Assembly (NCBI GenBank): GCA_030220185.1
Contig: JASPKZ010004560.1
Span: forward strand, 572,501 to 636,500
Source of the DNA: Diploptera punctata
Taxonomy: Eukaryota; Arthropoda; Insecta; Blattodea; Blaberidae
Length of the DNA: 64,000 nucleotides
Direction: 5' to 3'
Position numbers and translations under genes: made by a program. The first letter of the stretch is position 1; each line of letters opens with the position of its first letter. The notes beneath the pieces were generated by a model. It made no database searches. It saw only the letters and a list, made by a program, of their open reading frames with translations, and had not been told where the DNA came from. Shown one piece after another: positions 30,336 to 41,095 of this stretch.

Positions 30336-30769
30336 GTTAAATAAATAAATATTAATGAAACATCATATAAAACTTTGATAGTTTCATTTATTAAAATTTA
30401 CCTTGATATTCAATGTCTGTTGTTACAGTGATGCGCAAACAATGTTTGGCCTTTCTCTTTTTCTAGGAAAATCCCTGTGGATTGCATTTCAGAGCTCCAT
30501 TTGGCACACTGTCTAGTTCTCTTCTGAGAATGTGTCCAATTAAAACTTTTACTTATTCAATACACTAATCACAATATAAAGTTCCATATTATGACTGTTT
30601 TTACATTTGATATGGCTACAGGAAACCTTCAAATTACAATGTAACTTACGTAGGCGATATTTGGACCGTATTTCTTTTAGTCATGATAATTTTCGATGTA
30701 GGAACGTTTTCAAAAATATTTTCATGTGAACCTCATATACATCATCTCTGCTTCTTATACAACACTTTG
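30336..30769. other. Unassigned, no gene seen
   Basis: No family match. Confidence 0.35.
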
Positions 30770-31037
30770 TCCACCTCATTACCCCTTTATACTTCTACCC
30801 CCTTCCGTTTACTATCTTTCCACTATAATCTAAACGCAAAATCGAGAGAAAATGTACCTCTTGACCAAAGATCTCACTATTCCTCATCCTTCCTGTTTCC
30901 CTCCCCTTTTATAACAAGAATTGTCTGACTCAAAAACATTTTTAAAATCCCACTAAATATTTCCTTGGACAATATAATATATAACAGAGTTCTCGATATA
31001 TTTTTATTATTATTTTGTGTTATACACTTTCTTTACA

Positions 31038-31094
<57 letters not shown>

Positions 31095-31280
31095 TGTTTT
31101 AGTATTTTTGTTCTTTCCTTGTCATCTGTATATTGCGTAGCCTATGCTTATTATGTATTATTAATCAAGTTGTAGATAATTCATAATTGTTAATAACTCT
31201 ATAATTTAACCCTGGTGAAGTGGAAGAGAAGACCTTACGGTCTTCACTCCATCAGATAAAATAAATAAAGCATTAAATAC
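30770..31280 (+). mobile_element. LINE-E 3' portion
   Basis: A decayed C-terminal region, an internal (ATT)n at 31039-31093, then CCCTGGTGAAGTGGAAGAG and the hairpin GAAGACC-TTAC-GGTCTTC, ending AAATAAATAAAGC. The microsatellite lies within the 3' UTR. Confidence 0.75.
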
Positions 31281-31422
31281 AAACTACGTCGTTCCTTCGG
31301 AATTCCCTAAAAGAAGCCCAAATACAAAGCATCGGATAGACATAACTCTGGACTTGAAGGAATAATAAAAAAAACTATTGTAAGTACTTTCCATTGTCAT
31401 AAATGGTCTCATTTGCAAATAA

Positions 31423-31424
<2 letters not shown>
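31281..31424. other. Short unassigned spacer
   Basis: Nothing recognised. Confidence 0.3.

Positions 31425-31461
<37 letters not shown>
31425..31461. repeat. (AAT)n microsatellite
   Basis: About 12 AAT units. Confidence 0.95.
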
Positions 31462-31462
<1 letters not shown>

Positions 31463-31965
31463 TGCCATAAGTTCCTTGATTGGAAAGCTAATGGAAGAAG
31501 TGTAAGAGGCAGACTAAGAACGTTTTATAATAATAATAATAATAATTACTTTATTTATTTTACATGGCAGAGTTAAGGCCTTGAGGCCTTGTCTGCCACT
31601 CAACCAGGTTTTAAAAAGTACAAAAAACATACTCCTACATCTAAATTACTATGAAGAGGGATTGTTAGCAAACTGTTATCTTGTGACTTACAGTTAATAT
31701 TGTGGTAAGCAGATAAGTTCTCAAATTTGGACGCCAGGTAACTAGGAGTGTAGGAATTCAGAAGCTTGAAAAAGTAGTGAAAGAGTGCAATTTAAGTCTA
31801 TCAATAAGACGGAGCGAAGAGAAGTTGGATAGACGACGTGAGGAGAAGTGTAGAAGTTAGAGATTTGAGGGAAGTAGATGCTTTAGACAGAAACCTCTGG
31901 CGACAAATCACTTTGGGTTGAAAGATAACCACTCTAGTGTGGAATATTCTTAATATAAAAAATAA
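31462..31965 (+). mobile_element. LINE-F 3' end split by LINE-E
   Basis: Begins CCTTGATTGGAAAGCTAATGG, breaks at AAGAACGTT, and resumes about 31815 with GTTGGATAGACGACGTGAGG to CACTTTGGGTTGAAAG and GTGGAATATTC. The two halves are colinear with 46480-46630. Confidence 0.8.
31545..31810 (-). mobile_element. LINE-E 3' end inside LINE-F
   Basis: Reverse tail TTTATTTATTTTA, then GAGTTAAGGCC-TTGA-GGCCTTGTC, the terminal hairpin, and CCACTCAACCAGG. The 5' boundary toward 31810 is uncertain. Confidence 0.75.
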
Positions 31966-32571
31966 TAATAATAGTAATAATAATAAGGTAGAGTTAAAAT
32001 AAAACTGTTTTTAGTTTATAGCACTTTATTATAATTTAGTATTTTGGCTTTTAAGCGAATGGATTTGTAATTTAAATGTTTTGGAACCTGTGCCCGGGAA
32101 TTAGCTTGGAACCGATTTATCTTGTCTTTATATCTGCGATGTTGTGAACGCAGCATTTTAATTTCCGTCTATATAGCTGCGTGATGTACGGCTGGTTGTA
32201 TATTTTACATTCTGCAGATGTTTAATAGTACATTGCTACGTTTTGGTATGATGTGCAAGCGCTTTTATTCTGCTATATGTTTTTTATCAAAATACATTGA
32301 TAAGAATTAAGTAGATATAGCAATTGAAAAGACGCCCAGAACATGGGTGTAGCCTTAAGTTTTGCCCCCAAATTTGAGTTTCATATTGGAAATGATTGTT
32401 AATGGATCATGGAACTTTTTCCATGTACAAAAAAAAAAGTTACGACGTTTTTATGGGAGGCTACTCAATTAATTACGCACTACCCTCGGGAAACGCATGT
32501 TATTTTTCATTAATGGGGCTCTTCTCATCCCACCTTCACTCAAAAAATATCAAATATATATATATATATTA
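31966..32571. other. Unassigned, no gene seen
   Basis: Starts with a short AAT tract; a (TA)n lies near 32555. A frame at 32396-32653 is not supported. Confidence 0.35.
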
Positions 32572-32882
32572 TATCCATCCATCCATAGTAATTCTGCCCG
32601 AGGGCAGGTCTTTCAATACAATCATGCTTTGCAGCTTTACTAGGGAATTGTAGGTGTGGTAGCTTCCCGTTGCTTTGCACACCGGTGAAGGATGATGATA
32701 ATGATAAGGATGATAATGATGGCTGGATGATTTTCGAGGACCGTTGGGCCCTAAGCATCCTGACATTTGTGAAGAAAAACCCCGAAAAAACCTCACCCAG
32801 GAGCCTGTCCCGACCGGTAATCGAATCCCCGGCCCTGCTGCGTGACAAGGTAGCACGCTACCTCGAGACTATAGCGGTGGAC
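32572..32882 (-). mobile_element. SINE-A, full length
   Basis: CCATCCATCCATAGTAATTC to CTATAGCGGTGGAC. A deletion removes part of the GCATAGCATGAAAATGC hairpin (TACAATCATGCTTTGC). ATATATTAT words on both sides could be a duplication, but the flank is a TA repeat. Confidence 0.88.
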
Positions 32883-32896
32883 ACTCACACATATAT

Positions 32897-33225
32897 ATTA
32901 TCTTCTTCTTCATGGATTGAACTGCAAAAGTTTCGTTTCGGTCTCATGCAGAAAATGATTCTCCATCGTGCTCTTGGCCGTCCCACTCATCTACACCCTA
33001 CACTCATCTACACATCTACTCATCTACATTCATCTTACATTTAATTTTTTGAATGTGCTTGAACCAATTTTGTTTGTATTTTTGATTCTGTCTGTTATGC
33101 TGAATATGTTAAGCTCTTTCTTAATATATATGCTACTTTTATTTTTTATTTTGTAAAATATACCCAACTACATATTTCAGAAATCTAATTTCTGCAGATT
33201 CTATTTTTTTGGTTGAGTTTAGTCA
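32897..33225 (-). mobile_element. LINE-K 3' end with CATCTACA minisatellite
   Basis: TCTTCTTCTTCATGGATTGAACTG tail and 3' end, then at 32989-33040 several ACTCATCTACA-type repeats, then decayed RTE-like coding sequence in reverse. Confidence 0.65.
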
Positions 33226-34005
33226 AATTTCAATTTTCGGAGTCATGTAAGAACTGAAGAATAAGCAATTAAAGTTATTTTGACGAATACTAACAAAACC
33301 AGAGGTTGAATGCTCAAGTTATAGAACACGACTGAAGGGAAACCTAATTTTCTAACTTGTTGTCTACAATATTTCATCTATGTTCAGAGTATTTTAGTAT
33401 ATTTAGTACTATTTAATTAAATTTATTTATTGCGAAAACTATATGTTTGGAGAAAGAGTAATGGGGACTTAAAGACACCAAAAATCAACAAACATTGTTG
33501 TTATATTGTGCAATTTTGGGTGCTAGCTTAAAGTAAAAATGAGTGGAGAAGGTGATCCTTCACGGTTCATCAGGAACGATTTTAAAAGCAGTCCAAGATG
33601 GAACTTCCAGAAAAGTCAAGGAATGTTAATTTAGGTAGTTATACGAAAATTCGAGGACAGTTATGTTTTACGTTTTGTTGATCCTGTATTTTATGTTTTG
33701 AAAGCGTGCTTTGTGTTTTGTTAGAATATAAAGTATAGGTTCTGTTGCCTAGTAACCACGAACTACAGTAAAGCGTCACTGATTGTTATAGTGGTATCTA
33801 GATAAAGTACTTTAAATCGGTTTGGCGTAAACAAATTAATCTAACGAAGGTCCAAAGTTTACGTATTAATTCTCTTTATGTTTCTTAAGTGTTTATATAG
33901 TTTGTAATAAAATATGTTTTTTTCGTTGTAAAAATGTTAGTCTTAAATCGTAAATTCAGTATTTAAAGATTTATACAGGATAAGTCGTAACCTTGTATTT
34001 GTTTT
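33226..34005. other. Unassigned, no gene seen
   Basis: Possible single-copy sequence; contains TTGCCTAGTAACCACG but no supported frame. Confidence 0.4.
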
Positions 34006-34026
34006 TTCTGGAAATGCGTGCTATTA

Positions 34027-34930
34027 CGAGGGTGGATCAAATATAAACCGGAATTTGTATCTGGAGGATCTGGTAGCGAACTGCAAAGGTTGCGGTTTGG
34101 AGGGGAAGTTGTTGGGGATGTCTGGAGTAGGGATCTTGACGTGTCGCACTCCGAAGAGCGGCCGCTTGCTTCAGTACGCCATGAGCGAGCAAGAGGTACA
34201 CACGTCTGTTGCGCAACGCATTATTATTAAGTTTTTGGCGAAAGAAGGCACTAAACCTTCTGAAATTTTGAGATGGCTCCATGCGCAGTTCGGGGAAGCA
34301 ACCCTTTCGAAGACGCAGGTGTATGATTGGCGCAAAAAAAATTAGCGGGCCGCGATTCAGTGGAAAATGAGCCCCACCAAAGACGGCAACGAACAAGCAT
34401 CAATGCAGACAACATTCGTGCTGTACGGGACCTTATTGAGGAGGATCGACGCGAAGAGTGAATGCAGAGTACTACTGCCGGCTTTTGGACGAGACAAAAG
34501 CAGCATATCGCAACAAGCGCCGCCGGAAACCGATCCGAAATGTGATTGTGTTGCATGACAATGCAAGGCCACACACTGCTCGGTTGACGCAAGAAAAACT
34601 GAAGAAAATGCATTGGACACCTCTGGAACATCCTCCTTACAGTCCAGATTTGTCACCCTGTGACTACCATTTGTTTGGGCCACTGAAAGAAGACCTGGGA
34701 GGAAGGCGGTTTGGTGACAATGCAGCGGTAGAGGAGTTCGTGCGCAACTGGCTGACTACACGTGAACCCTCATTCTTCAAGGACGGCATCAAAAAGTTGC
34801 CAACTCGATGGCAAAAGTGTGTTGGAAATGCAGGAGACTATGTAGAAAAATGAGGTAATGGTTTTGTATTTTTTTCTTAATTCAATACAATTGTAAACAA
34901 TAATTCCGGTTTATATTTGATTCACCCTCG
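34027..34930 (+). mobile_element. Mariner element, internally deleted
   Basis: 904-bp element with 29-bp inverted ends (CGAGGGTGGATCAAATATAA at the left) differing at one position, flanked by TA on both sides. This is shorter than the ~1.3 kb of complete mariners. It keeps the N-terminal and C-terminal ends of the transposase but lacks the middle. Its host is LINE-A. Confidence 0.95.
34181..34856 (+). pseudogene. Mariner transposase, DD34D type, defective
   Basis: Starts MSEQEVHTSVAQRIIIKFLA (HTH region, ...LSKTQVYDWRKK). A frameshift leads to a premature stop at about 34345. Sequence corresponding to DSVENEPHQRR...IRAVRDLIEEDRREE follows in another frame. At about 34450 it jumps to NAEYYCRLLDE, HDNARPHTA and YSPDLSPCDYHLF. 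The last two motifs carry the second and third catalytic Asp, separated by 34 residues (DD34D). The segment containing the first Asp is deleted, so the enzyme cannot be active. Confidence 0.93.
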
Positions 34931-35025
34931 TATGCATTACAGAGACTCTTGACGTCCCAACTCCTTTCAAAAAACGTTAAACTGAAAATCTATAAAACTT
35001 TATTCTACCAGTTATATTATATGGG

Positions 35026-35350
35026 TCCACCGCTGTGGTCTTGAGTTAGCGTGCTGCCTTATCACGCAGCGGGCCCGGGTTCGATCCCCGGTCGGGGCAG
35101 TTTTTCTGGGTGAGGTTTTAATCGGGATTTTTCCTCACCTGTAAGACAAATGTAAGGAAAACTTTAAGGCCCAAACGGTCCCCGAAATCATATAGGCCAT
35201 CATCATCCTTCTCATTATCATCCTTCACCGGTGTGGAAAGCAACGGGAAGCTACCACACCTACAATTCCCTAGTAAAGCTGCAAGCATAGCATGAAAGTG
35301 CTATGATTGACAGTGAAGAACCTGCCCTCGGGTAGAATTACTATGGATGG
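35026..35350 (+). mobile_element. SINE-A, full length, 325 bp
   Basis: Flanked by ATATTATATGGG (35014-35025 and 35351-35362). Complete head with B-box GGTTCGATCCC, (CAT)n middle, hairpin AGCATGAAAGTGCT, and the 3' end CTCGGGTAGAATTACTATGG. One of the best full-length representatives for a consensus. Confidence 0.95.
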
Positions 35351-35385
35351 ATATTATATGGGTGCGAATCATGGACTCCAACATA

Positions 35386-35612
35386 ATTAATGTATAATGT
35401 TATTGTATTATTATGTAATTGTAATATTATTGCGTTTTCTTTATGTAATTGTAATATTATTGTTTTCGTTTTGTTTTTCTTTATACTATTACCAAATATG
35501 ACTTTATTATAACGGGCTGTCAACAGCACGTACGGCTTGCTGCTCGTGCGACCCATATTTGTAAATAACATTGTATACATCTTACTTTAATAAAGTCCTA
35601 TTACTACTACTT
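35386..35612 (+). mobile_element. LINE-B 3' end
   Basis: Matches 44220-44543: repeated TATGTAATTGTAATATTATTG words, then GTCAACAGCACGTACGGCTTG and AATAAAGTCC followed by TATTACTACTAC, the tail. It interrupts LINE-A between CATGGACTC and TACTTTAAG. Confidence 0.9.
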
Positions 35613-36025
35613 TAAGAGGAAAGGAGATTACGAGTATTTGAGAATAAAGTTCTTAGGAAAAATTTTGGGTCAAAAAGAGATGAACAGACAGATGAGTGGG
35701 GAAGACTATACATAACAATTAACGACATGGTCTTTATAGGAAGCCAGATATAATAAGAACAGTTAAGTCTGATAGACAACGATGGGCATGGCATGTGGCA
35801 CGATTGGGGAATGAAATACGTGCATGGAAGCTTATTGTACGAAAATCAGAGGGAAAACGCTGAGTTGGTAGAACAAGAATGAGGTGGGAGAATAACATTA
35901 ACTATGATTTGAAGGAAGTAGATTATACAGGGATTGATTGGAAAACATTAGCTCAGGATAGGGATGTATGGAGAGCTTATGTCCGTGCGGCCATCAGCCT
36001 ACGGGTTCGACAGTGTCGGTGAGTT

Positions 36026-36584
36026 ATATGGGTCTATGTATAGAGAGGTATATATAGTGAAACGAAAGGATTACATTTTCCTTATTAGAAACTGACCTTG
36101 CGTATCGATCTATGTGTCATCCATTATACGGCATGTGGATTCCTGACTTGACATAAATCGAGAAGAATGGATCTGGAAATTACATAATATGAGACACATG
36201 ACAGTTGTGTCACAGACAAGTATATTTCCCCCGGGGTTCTAGAAACCTCGGCTCTCCTTCTCTGACTTTATCATCTCGAGAAAAAGAGAAAAGAACCCGC
36301 TTCACGAGCGTCTTGTGTTGCAAGAACTTACTATCTCACCGAGTAAGATGGAACCAGCCTGTTTTTGTACCACCTTCTAACAAGGACAACTTTGCGATTA
36401 GTGCCACCTAGTTTAATTTAGGCTTAACAAGTTTTCAGATCCCGTAATTTGCTTCTTCATCTCCACATACTCTAAGTGAAACAAAATTCAGCGCTTAATC
36501 TCTGAGATAAAATGAAACCTCAGAATATAAGCTTTTCAATTTTATAGGTCTGAAACCTCACACTTTAAAACGCTATAATTATTA
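36026..36584. other. Unassigned, no gene seen
   Basis: A frame at 36205-36411 has no recognisable motif. Confidence 0.35.
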
Positions 36585-36665
36585 AACGGTCGGTAACTGA
36601 CGGATCGCGGTCCAATTCCGGTCCGCGGAAGGTAAAAAACTGGTCGCCAAAAATTACCTCATACT
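36585..36665. mobile_element. hAT-like terminal fragment
   Basis: CGGTCGGTAACTGACGGATCGCGGTCC with TTCCGGTCCGCGG resembles the G+C-rich subterminal ends of hAT elements. No partner end was found, so this is a fragment. Confidence 0.4.
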
Positions 36666-37028
36666 CAACTGACATAAATATATAAAATGAATGAACTAAA
36701 ACATAAAAAGAAAATTTATAATTCTTAATACCAGTCTTTCAACATTTGAAAATATGAGAACAATTTTCAAATTATAGTTGCTAAGCTCTGCAGCGCAGGA
36801 GAGTGTGCTGGAGAGCGGGGGAGGAACGGAGAAGCTAACTGGTCGGTACAGCATATTATGTTATAAAAGCTCTGTATATCCGAATGAAACACAATAATTT
36901 TATTTAATGAAATAATAAATTATATTAATGGAAGAACATACAAAATGGGGACTGCGTAGAAATTTGCAGAAATGTAAGGAAAGGATGTGGATGACTTCAC
37001 ACTCGAAACCGGGAAAATAAAAAAAAAC
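36666..37028. other. Unassigned spacer
   Basis: Includes GGAGAGCGGGGGAGGAACGG; no recognised element. Confidence 0.3.
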
Positions 37029-37250
37029 TGAGATTTTTAAATATATTGGGTCAATAATTACATGTTTAGATACATGTGAAAAAGATGCACAAACTAAAAT
37101 TGCAATGGCAAAAAAAAAAGTGCAACTCAACATTACATAGGGTAATTTGGAACAAGAATATTACAAAGGAAACTAAAATGAAAATTTATAAGAGCATATT
37201 ACAGGATATTTTGTCATATGCAAGTGAAACTTGGTCAATGACGGAATTAC
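37029..37250 (+). mobile_element. RTE-like LINE C-terminal fragment
   Basis: Broken frames read FKYIGSIITCLDT, DAQTKIAMAKKK and, after a frameshift, the segment for ASETWSMTE. It is joined head-to-tail to LINE-D at ATTACAAAATATAAAATTAT. Confidence 0.65.
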
Positions 37251-37254
37251 AAAA

Positions 37255-37665
37255 TATAAAATTATACAAGAATGGAAGACAAGCATTGTTATACCCCTGT
37301 TCAAGAAAGGAGACAAGAGAAAAATGGACAACTATAGGGGAATCAGTTTGTTAAACACATGCTACAAAATTTATGCAGACATTTTAAATGGAAAATTGAA
37401 AAGTTTCAGTGAAAAATTCCTTATGGAATGTCAAAATGGATTTAGGAAAGGACGATCTTGTATTGATTCAGCATTTTCTGTTAAACTATTGCTTGAAAAA
37501 AGAAGAGAATTCAACTTAGAAACACATTTTGCTTTCATAGATTTTGAAAAAGCATTCGACACAGTCAAGAGATCAAAACTCTTAAATATATTGGAAGACA
37601 GAAATATACCAAATTTACTTCGGCAGAACATACAAAATTTACAAAGACAACACCATAAAGATTAA
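37255..37665 (+). pseudogene. LINE-D reverse transcriptase, N-terminal part
   Basis: Frame reads KTSIVIPLFKKGDKRKMDN, YRGISLLNTCYKIYADIL, then FRKGRSCIDSAF, and FAFIDFEKAFDTVKRSKLL. The Asp in FIDFEKAFD is the first catalytic metal ligand. After HHKD the frame is lost; QGCPLSP and FADD are found in other frames between 37700 and 37870. RTE-like, but the endonuclease is absent. Two codon-level frameshifts make it non-functional. Confidence 0.9.
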
Positions 37666-37957
37666 ATTAAATAACAGATTTTCTGAAGAAGGAATTATAA
37701 ATCGTGGTGTGAGACAAGGCTGCCCCCTATCCCCAACACCTTTGCAATTTATATCAATGAAGTAATATGTTGCTGGAACAAAACATATAAATTTGGAATA
37801 AGAATATCAGAAAATAGAAAATTAAACACCCTATTGTTTGCAGATGACCAAATAATAATAGCAAATTCCGAAGATAATCTACAGAAAGGTCTGTATGAAC
37901 TTAAAAAAATTACAGAAGAATATGGATTAAAGATATCTACAGAAAAAAACAAAAATT

Positions 37958-38431
37958 ATGGCATTTCAAGGTGTAGATCCTGTCAGAAGTAAAATTGTAC
38001 TGGACAATAAAATTTTGGAGCAGGTGAATAATTTTACATATCTAGGATGCAATATCTCATATGAAGAAGAAAAGGATGTAAATGCAAAAATATCTAAATT
38101 TTTAAGAATTTTAGGGTTAATAAATTCTATCTTCAAGCCACAGTTAGTCCAAAAGCATTCAAGACTGAAAGTGTATAAAACACTGGCTCTTACAACTCTT
38201 TTGTATGGTAGCGAAGTATGGACGTTGAAACAGAAGGATATACAGAGACTTAGATCTGCTGAAATGAGATATCTTCGGAGGACTGCAGGATACACACTAC
38301 TAGATCACAAAAAAAATGAAGACATCTTAGAAGAATTACACATGGAATCTTTAGAAACAAAATTTCTGATTATAAGTCAAGATGGATACAACATGTTCAT
38401 CGAATGGAAGATCACAGAATACCCAAACTAA
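37958..38431 (+). pseudogene. LINE-D post-RT C-terminal domain
   Basis: 157-codon frame: MAFQGVDPVRSKIVLDNK, NFTYLGCNISYEEEKDV, LLYGSEVWTLKQKDI, MRYLRRTAGYTLLD and NEDILEELHMES. This module follows the RT domain in RTE-like elements; its role is not firmly known. Similar frames occur at 2003-2377 and 24600-25000. Confidence 0.85.
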
Positions 38432-38627
38432 TGTTAAGATATCAACCTGCAGGAAGAAGAAGACCAGGACGTCCACTCAAAAGACTTCTGGATGGTGTTT
38501 CTCTTGAGGCCGAAACAGGTCAACAAATGGCCTAAATTCGTGAATGTACTATGATGATGATGAAAATTATACAATTTTTCTCAAAGATTTTTTCCATCGC
38601 GCTTGTCGCCTCTTCACTCTTTACTGT

Positions 38628-39375
38628 GACTATTTAACTCATGCCCCAAATGGGAGTCAATGACCAATCGCATTTCAATGATCTTTGATTTACAACCAAT
38701 CGCCTCGTGTTTCACCTGGAATGTATCAAATAAGTTTATCATATTAAACAAAGCTCCTCCTTTTTAACATTCTGAATAAGTCATAGCATTATTTTGCAGT
38801 GACTAACTCTCTAAGAAATGCGGCTACCAGATTGTATATTTAGTGCATGAATGTCAGCAGATAGGGCTTGCTGGAAATAATATAAAATCATTTGTAGCAA
38901 ACACATTATACCACCAAAAAAACACCGTTTGCACTTTCTTAAGCGAATTATTTTCCAGAAAATGAAGTTGCAGAAAATATAATTGACATATTTACATCAT
39001 AGGACATCAGAAATTAATTAATACCTTATAATATTTGTTATAAATTCTCCACTAGGGTGCATTCATACAATATTGTGATCATTTGGCAATAAATAATATG
39101 ATCTGGTTGCAGTGATGAACAAAAGAAGCAAATGAAGCGTACCAATCGTTTCTTATTTGTTTTCAAACATCTCCGTTTACATTAAATATATAAATATTTT
39201 AAAATAAATATAGTTAAATAATGATTTGTGAGTGAACAGCTTAATTTTATTCGTTGAATAGTCCTAACAAATGCCACTCTTTATTTCCAAATTCTCTGGA
39301 TAAATTCACTCCTCGCTTCGTGAGTCGTGAATTTATCGATAATTTGGAAATCACTCGTGGCGACGTATGATAATG
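38628..39375 (-). mobile_element. FB element, copy 2
   Basis: GACTATTTAAC at the left, CCCAAATGGGAGTCAATGACC with two CCAAT words, and at the right the foldback ending GGCGACGTATGATAA. The inner GACTATTTAAC copy is diverged (GTTGAATAGTC). Confidence 0.85.
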
Positions 39376-39473
39376 AATTTATTATTATCAATTCAACTAT
39401 GTAAACTACTTTAGGGAACAATATAAAGGAACACTCAGTATTCTTGAACTAATTGAAGAATAAAAGTTGAGAT
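39376..39473. other. Short unassigned spacer
   Basis: Nothing recognised. Confidence 0.3.
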
Positions 39474-39980
39474 AATTTGGGCATGTTAGATGAATGGGAG
39501 AAGACAGAAATGTGGAATGGAATGTTAAAGGCAGATGGAGAAGTGGAAAACTACAGAAAGAATGGGTGAAATCAGGAGGAGTATCAATAGAATGGAATTG
39601 AGGAAATAAGATACGCAAGTAAGGAATTTTTGAAACAATAAAATTACTTTAAATTGAAGGAAAAAATAGTTTACTGTAGACAAAATTCCTAATAAAGGAA
39701 ATGAGGAAAACCACAGGAACAATGGATGAATGGGATCTGGTGGAGTATAAATAAAATAGATTTGACGGATGAAGTTGCGCAAGACAGCATTTTTTAGAAG
39801 AATAAAATTACTTTACGTTGAAGTAAAAACTAATGTGTTGTAGAAAATAAAACCTTAATAAAGACAAGGAGAAAACCACAGAGACAACAAATTAATGGGA
39901 TCTGGAGTAATATGAATAGAAGAGAATTGACGGATGAAAAGTAAGAGAGGAATTTTTGGAAGAATAAAATTACTTTAAAT
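39474..39980 (+). repeat. Three tandem LINE-like 3' ends, ~163-bp period
   Basis: ATAAAATTACTTT occurs at 39638, 39802 and 39964, and AATGGGATCTGG...GAGTA...AATAGA...TTGACGGATGAA is repeated in each unit. The translated pattern (RW...KWMKSGGVSIEW-like, LTDE) is that of an RTE C-terminal end, so a short LINE 3' end seems to have been amplified in tandem. Confidence 0.75.
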
Positions 39981-40450
39981 ACTACCGGTTATATTATATG
40001 GATGCGAAACATGTACTCTTACTTTAAGGGAGGAAAGGAAATTACGAGTATTTGAGAATAAAGTTCTTAGGAAAATTTTTGGACCAAAGAGAGATGAATA
40101 GGCAGCTGAATGTAGAAGACTTACATAAGAATGAACTACATGGTCTTTATAGGAAGCCAGGTATAATAAGAGCAGTTAAGTCTAGTAGACTGCGATGGGC
40201 AGGACAATTGACACGAATGGGGGTGTGAAAGACGTGCATGGAAGTTTCTTGTGGGAACGCCAGAGGGAAAACGTCCAGTTGGTGGACGGATAATGAGGTG
40301 GGAGAATAACATTAACTATGATTCGAGGAAAGTAGATTATACAGGAAATTATAGGAAAACATTAGATAGGGATGTATGGAAAGCATATGTCAGCGCGGCC
40401 ATCAGCCTACGGGTTCGATAGTGCCAGTAAGATAGTTCGTTTTAGTTAGG
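39981..40450 (+). mobile_element. LINE-A 3' portion
   Basis: From CCGGTTATATTATATGGATG through CTTACTTTAAGGGAGGAAAGG to GCGGCCATCAGCCTACGGG and TTAGTTAGG. Frameshifts near 40215 and a deletion in the WKTLAQDR region mark it as dead. Confidence 0.88.
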
Positions 40451-41095
40451 AGGAACGTGTAGAAAAGATCCTAATAAAAATAAATAAACCAGTAATTAAC
40501 TGAAAAGAAACACTAATGTAAAGCTTTCAGAAATCATAATAATTGTTATTTGAAAGAGTTCATTGACCTGGAGCACGTAATAATTGTGGATGTTATTAAA
40601 ATATTCATGTTCAACTTTTATCTTGTTATAAATTTATGTCAACTCGAATGAAAAGAACAAAATGACATTAGAGACAAAGGCATGTCTGCTTTCAGAAAGT
40701 CGGAAATGTTGACGTCATTGAAGGAAGTGGTAGTTTGGTAAAACAAACACGCTTATAATCTGTTCTACGTGTTTTGATTTCTCTCTCATAGAGGGCTCCG
40801 TAAGCTCGTCTAATTTGCGTTGCCCCAGTGACAAAACAAAAGCCTATCTACCAAGTCAATTATGACTTAATAAAGGAAGTAATTAAAGAAAAGCATCACA
40901 CTCGACGCAACAATTTATTTCGTTAAAAATATATATACAAAAACAGCAAATCAATCTAAAGTTCAGAACTTTAACAAGAGTTAGGCATAACATTAAAGAA
41001 GGTAATTTAAGATTATAAATTACAAAGTAACTGGTGTTCGGATGGGCAGGACCAGAAATGTAACCCTGAGGTTTTAATAAAACTAGCATTAATGT
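40451..41095. other. Unassigned, no gene seen
   Basis: Possible single-copy sequence without a supported frame. Confidence 0.35.

Larger units (their letters stand above)
34006..36025 (+). mobile_element. LINE-A carrying three nested insertions
   Basis: Segments 34006-34026, 34931-35025, 35351-35385 and about 35613-36025 read continuously as LINE-A: TTCTGGAAATGCGTGCTATTA, TGCATTACAGAGACTC, GTTATATTATATGGGTGCG, GAGATTACGAGTATTTGAG and finally GCCTACGGGTTCGACAGTG. The interruptions are mariner, SINE-A and a LINE-B 3' end. The 5' side is truncated within the C-terminal coding region. Confidence 0.9.
37251..38566 (+). mobile_element. LINE-D, longest copy
   Basis: Order of domains: RT fingers to YRGISLLNTCYK, HFAFIDFEKAFDTV (motif A), RQGCPLSP (after a frameshift), LFADDQIIIA (catalytic box), then the post-RT module from 37958. 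Ends with CCAGGACGTCCACTCAAAAG, the hairpin AGGTC...GGCCT, and GATGATGATG. 5'-truncated: no endonuclease domain. Confidence 0.9.

Noticed and set aside
34027..34930. Active mariner
   Set aside because: Ends are good, but the transposase has a frameshift, a stop and lacks the segment with the first catalytic Asp.
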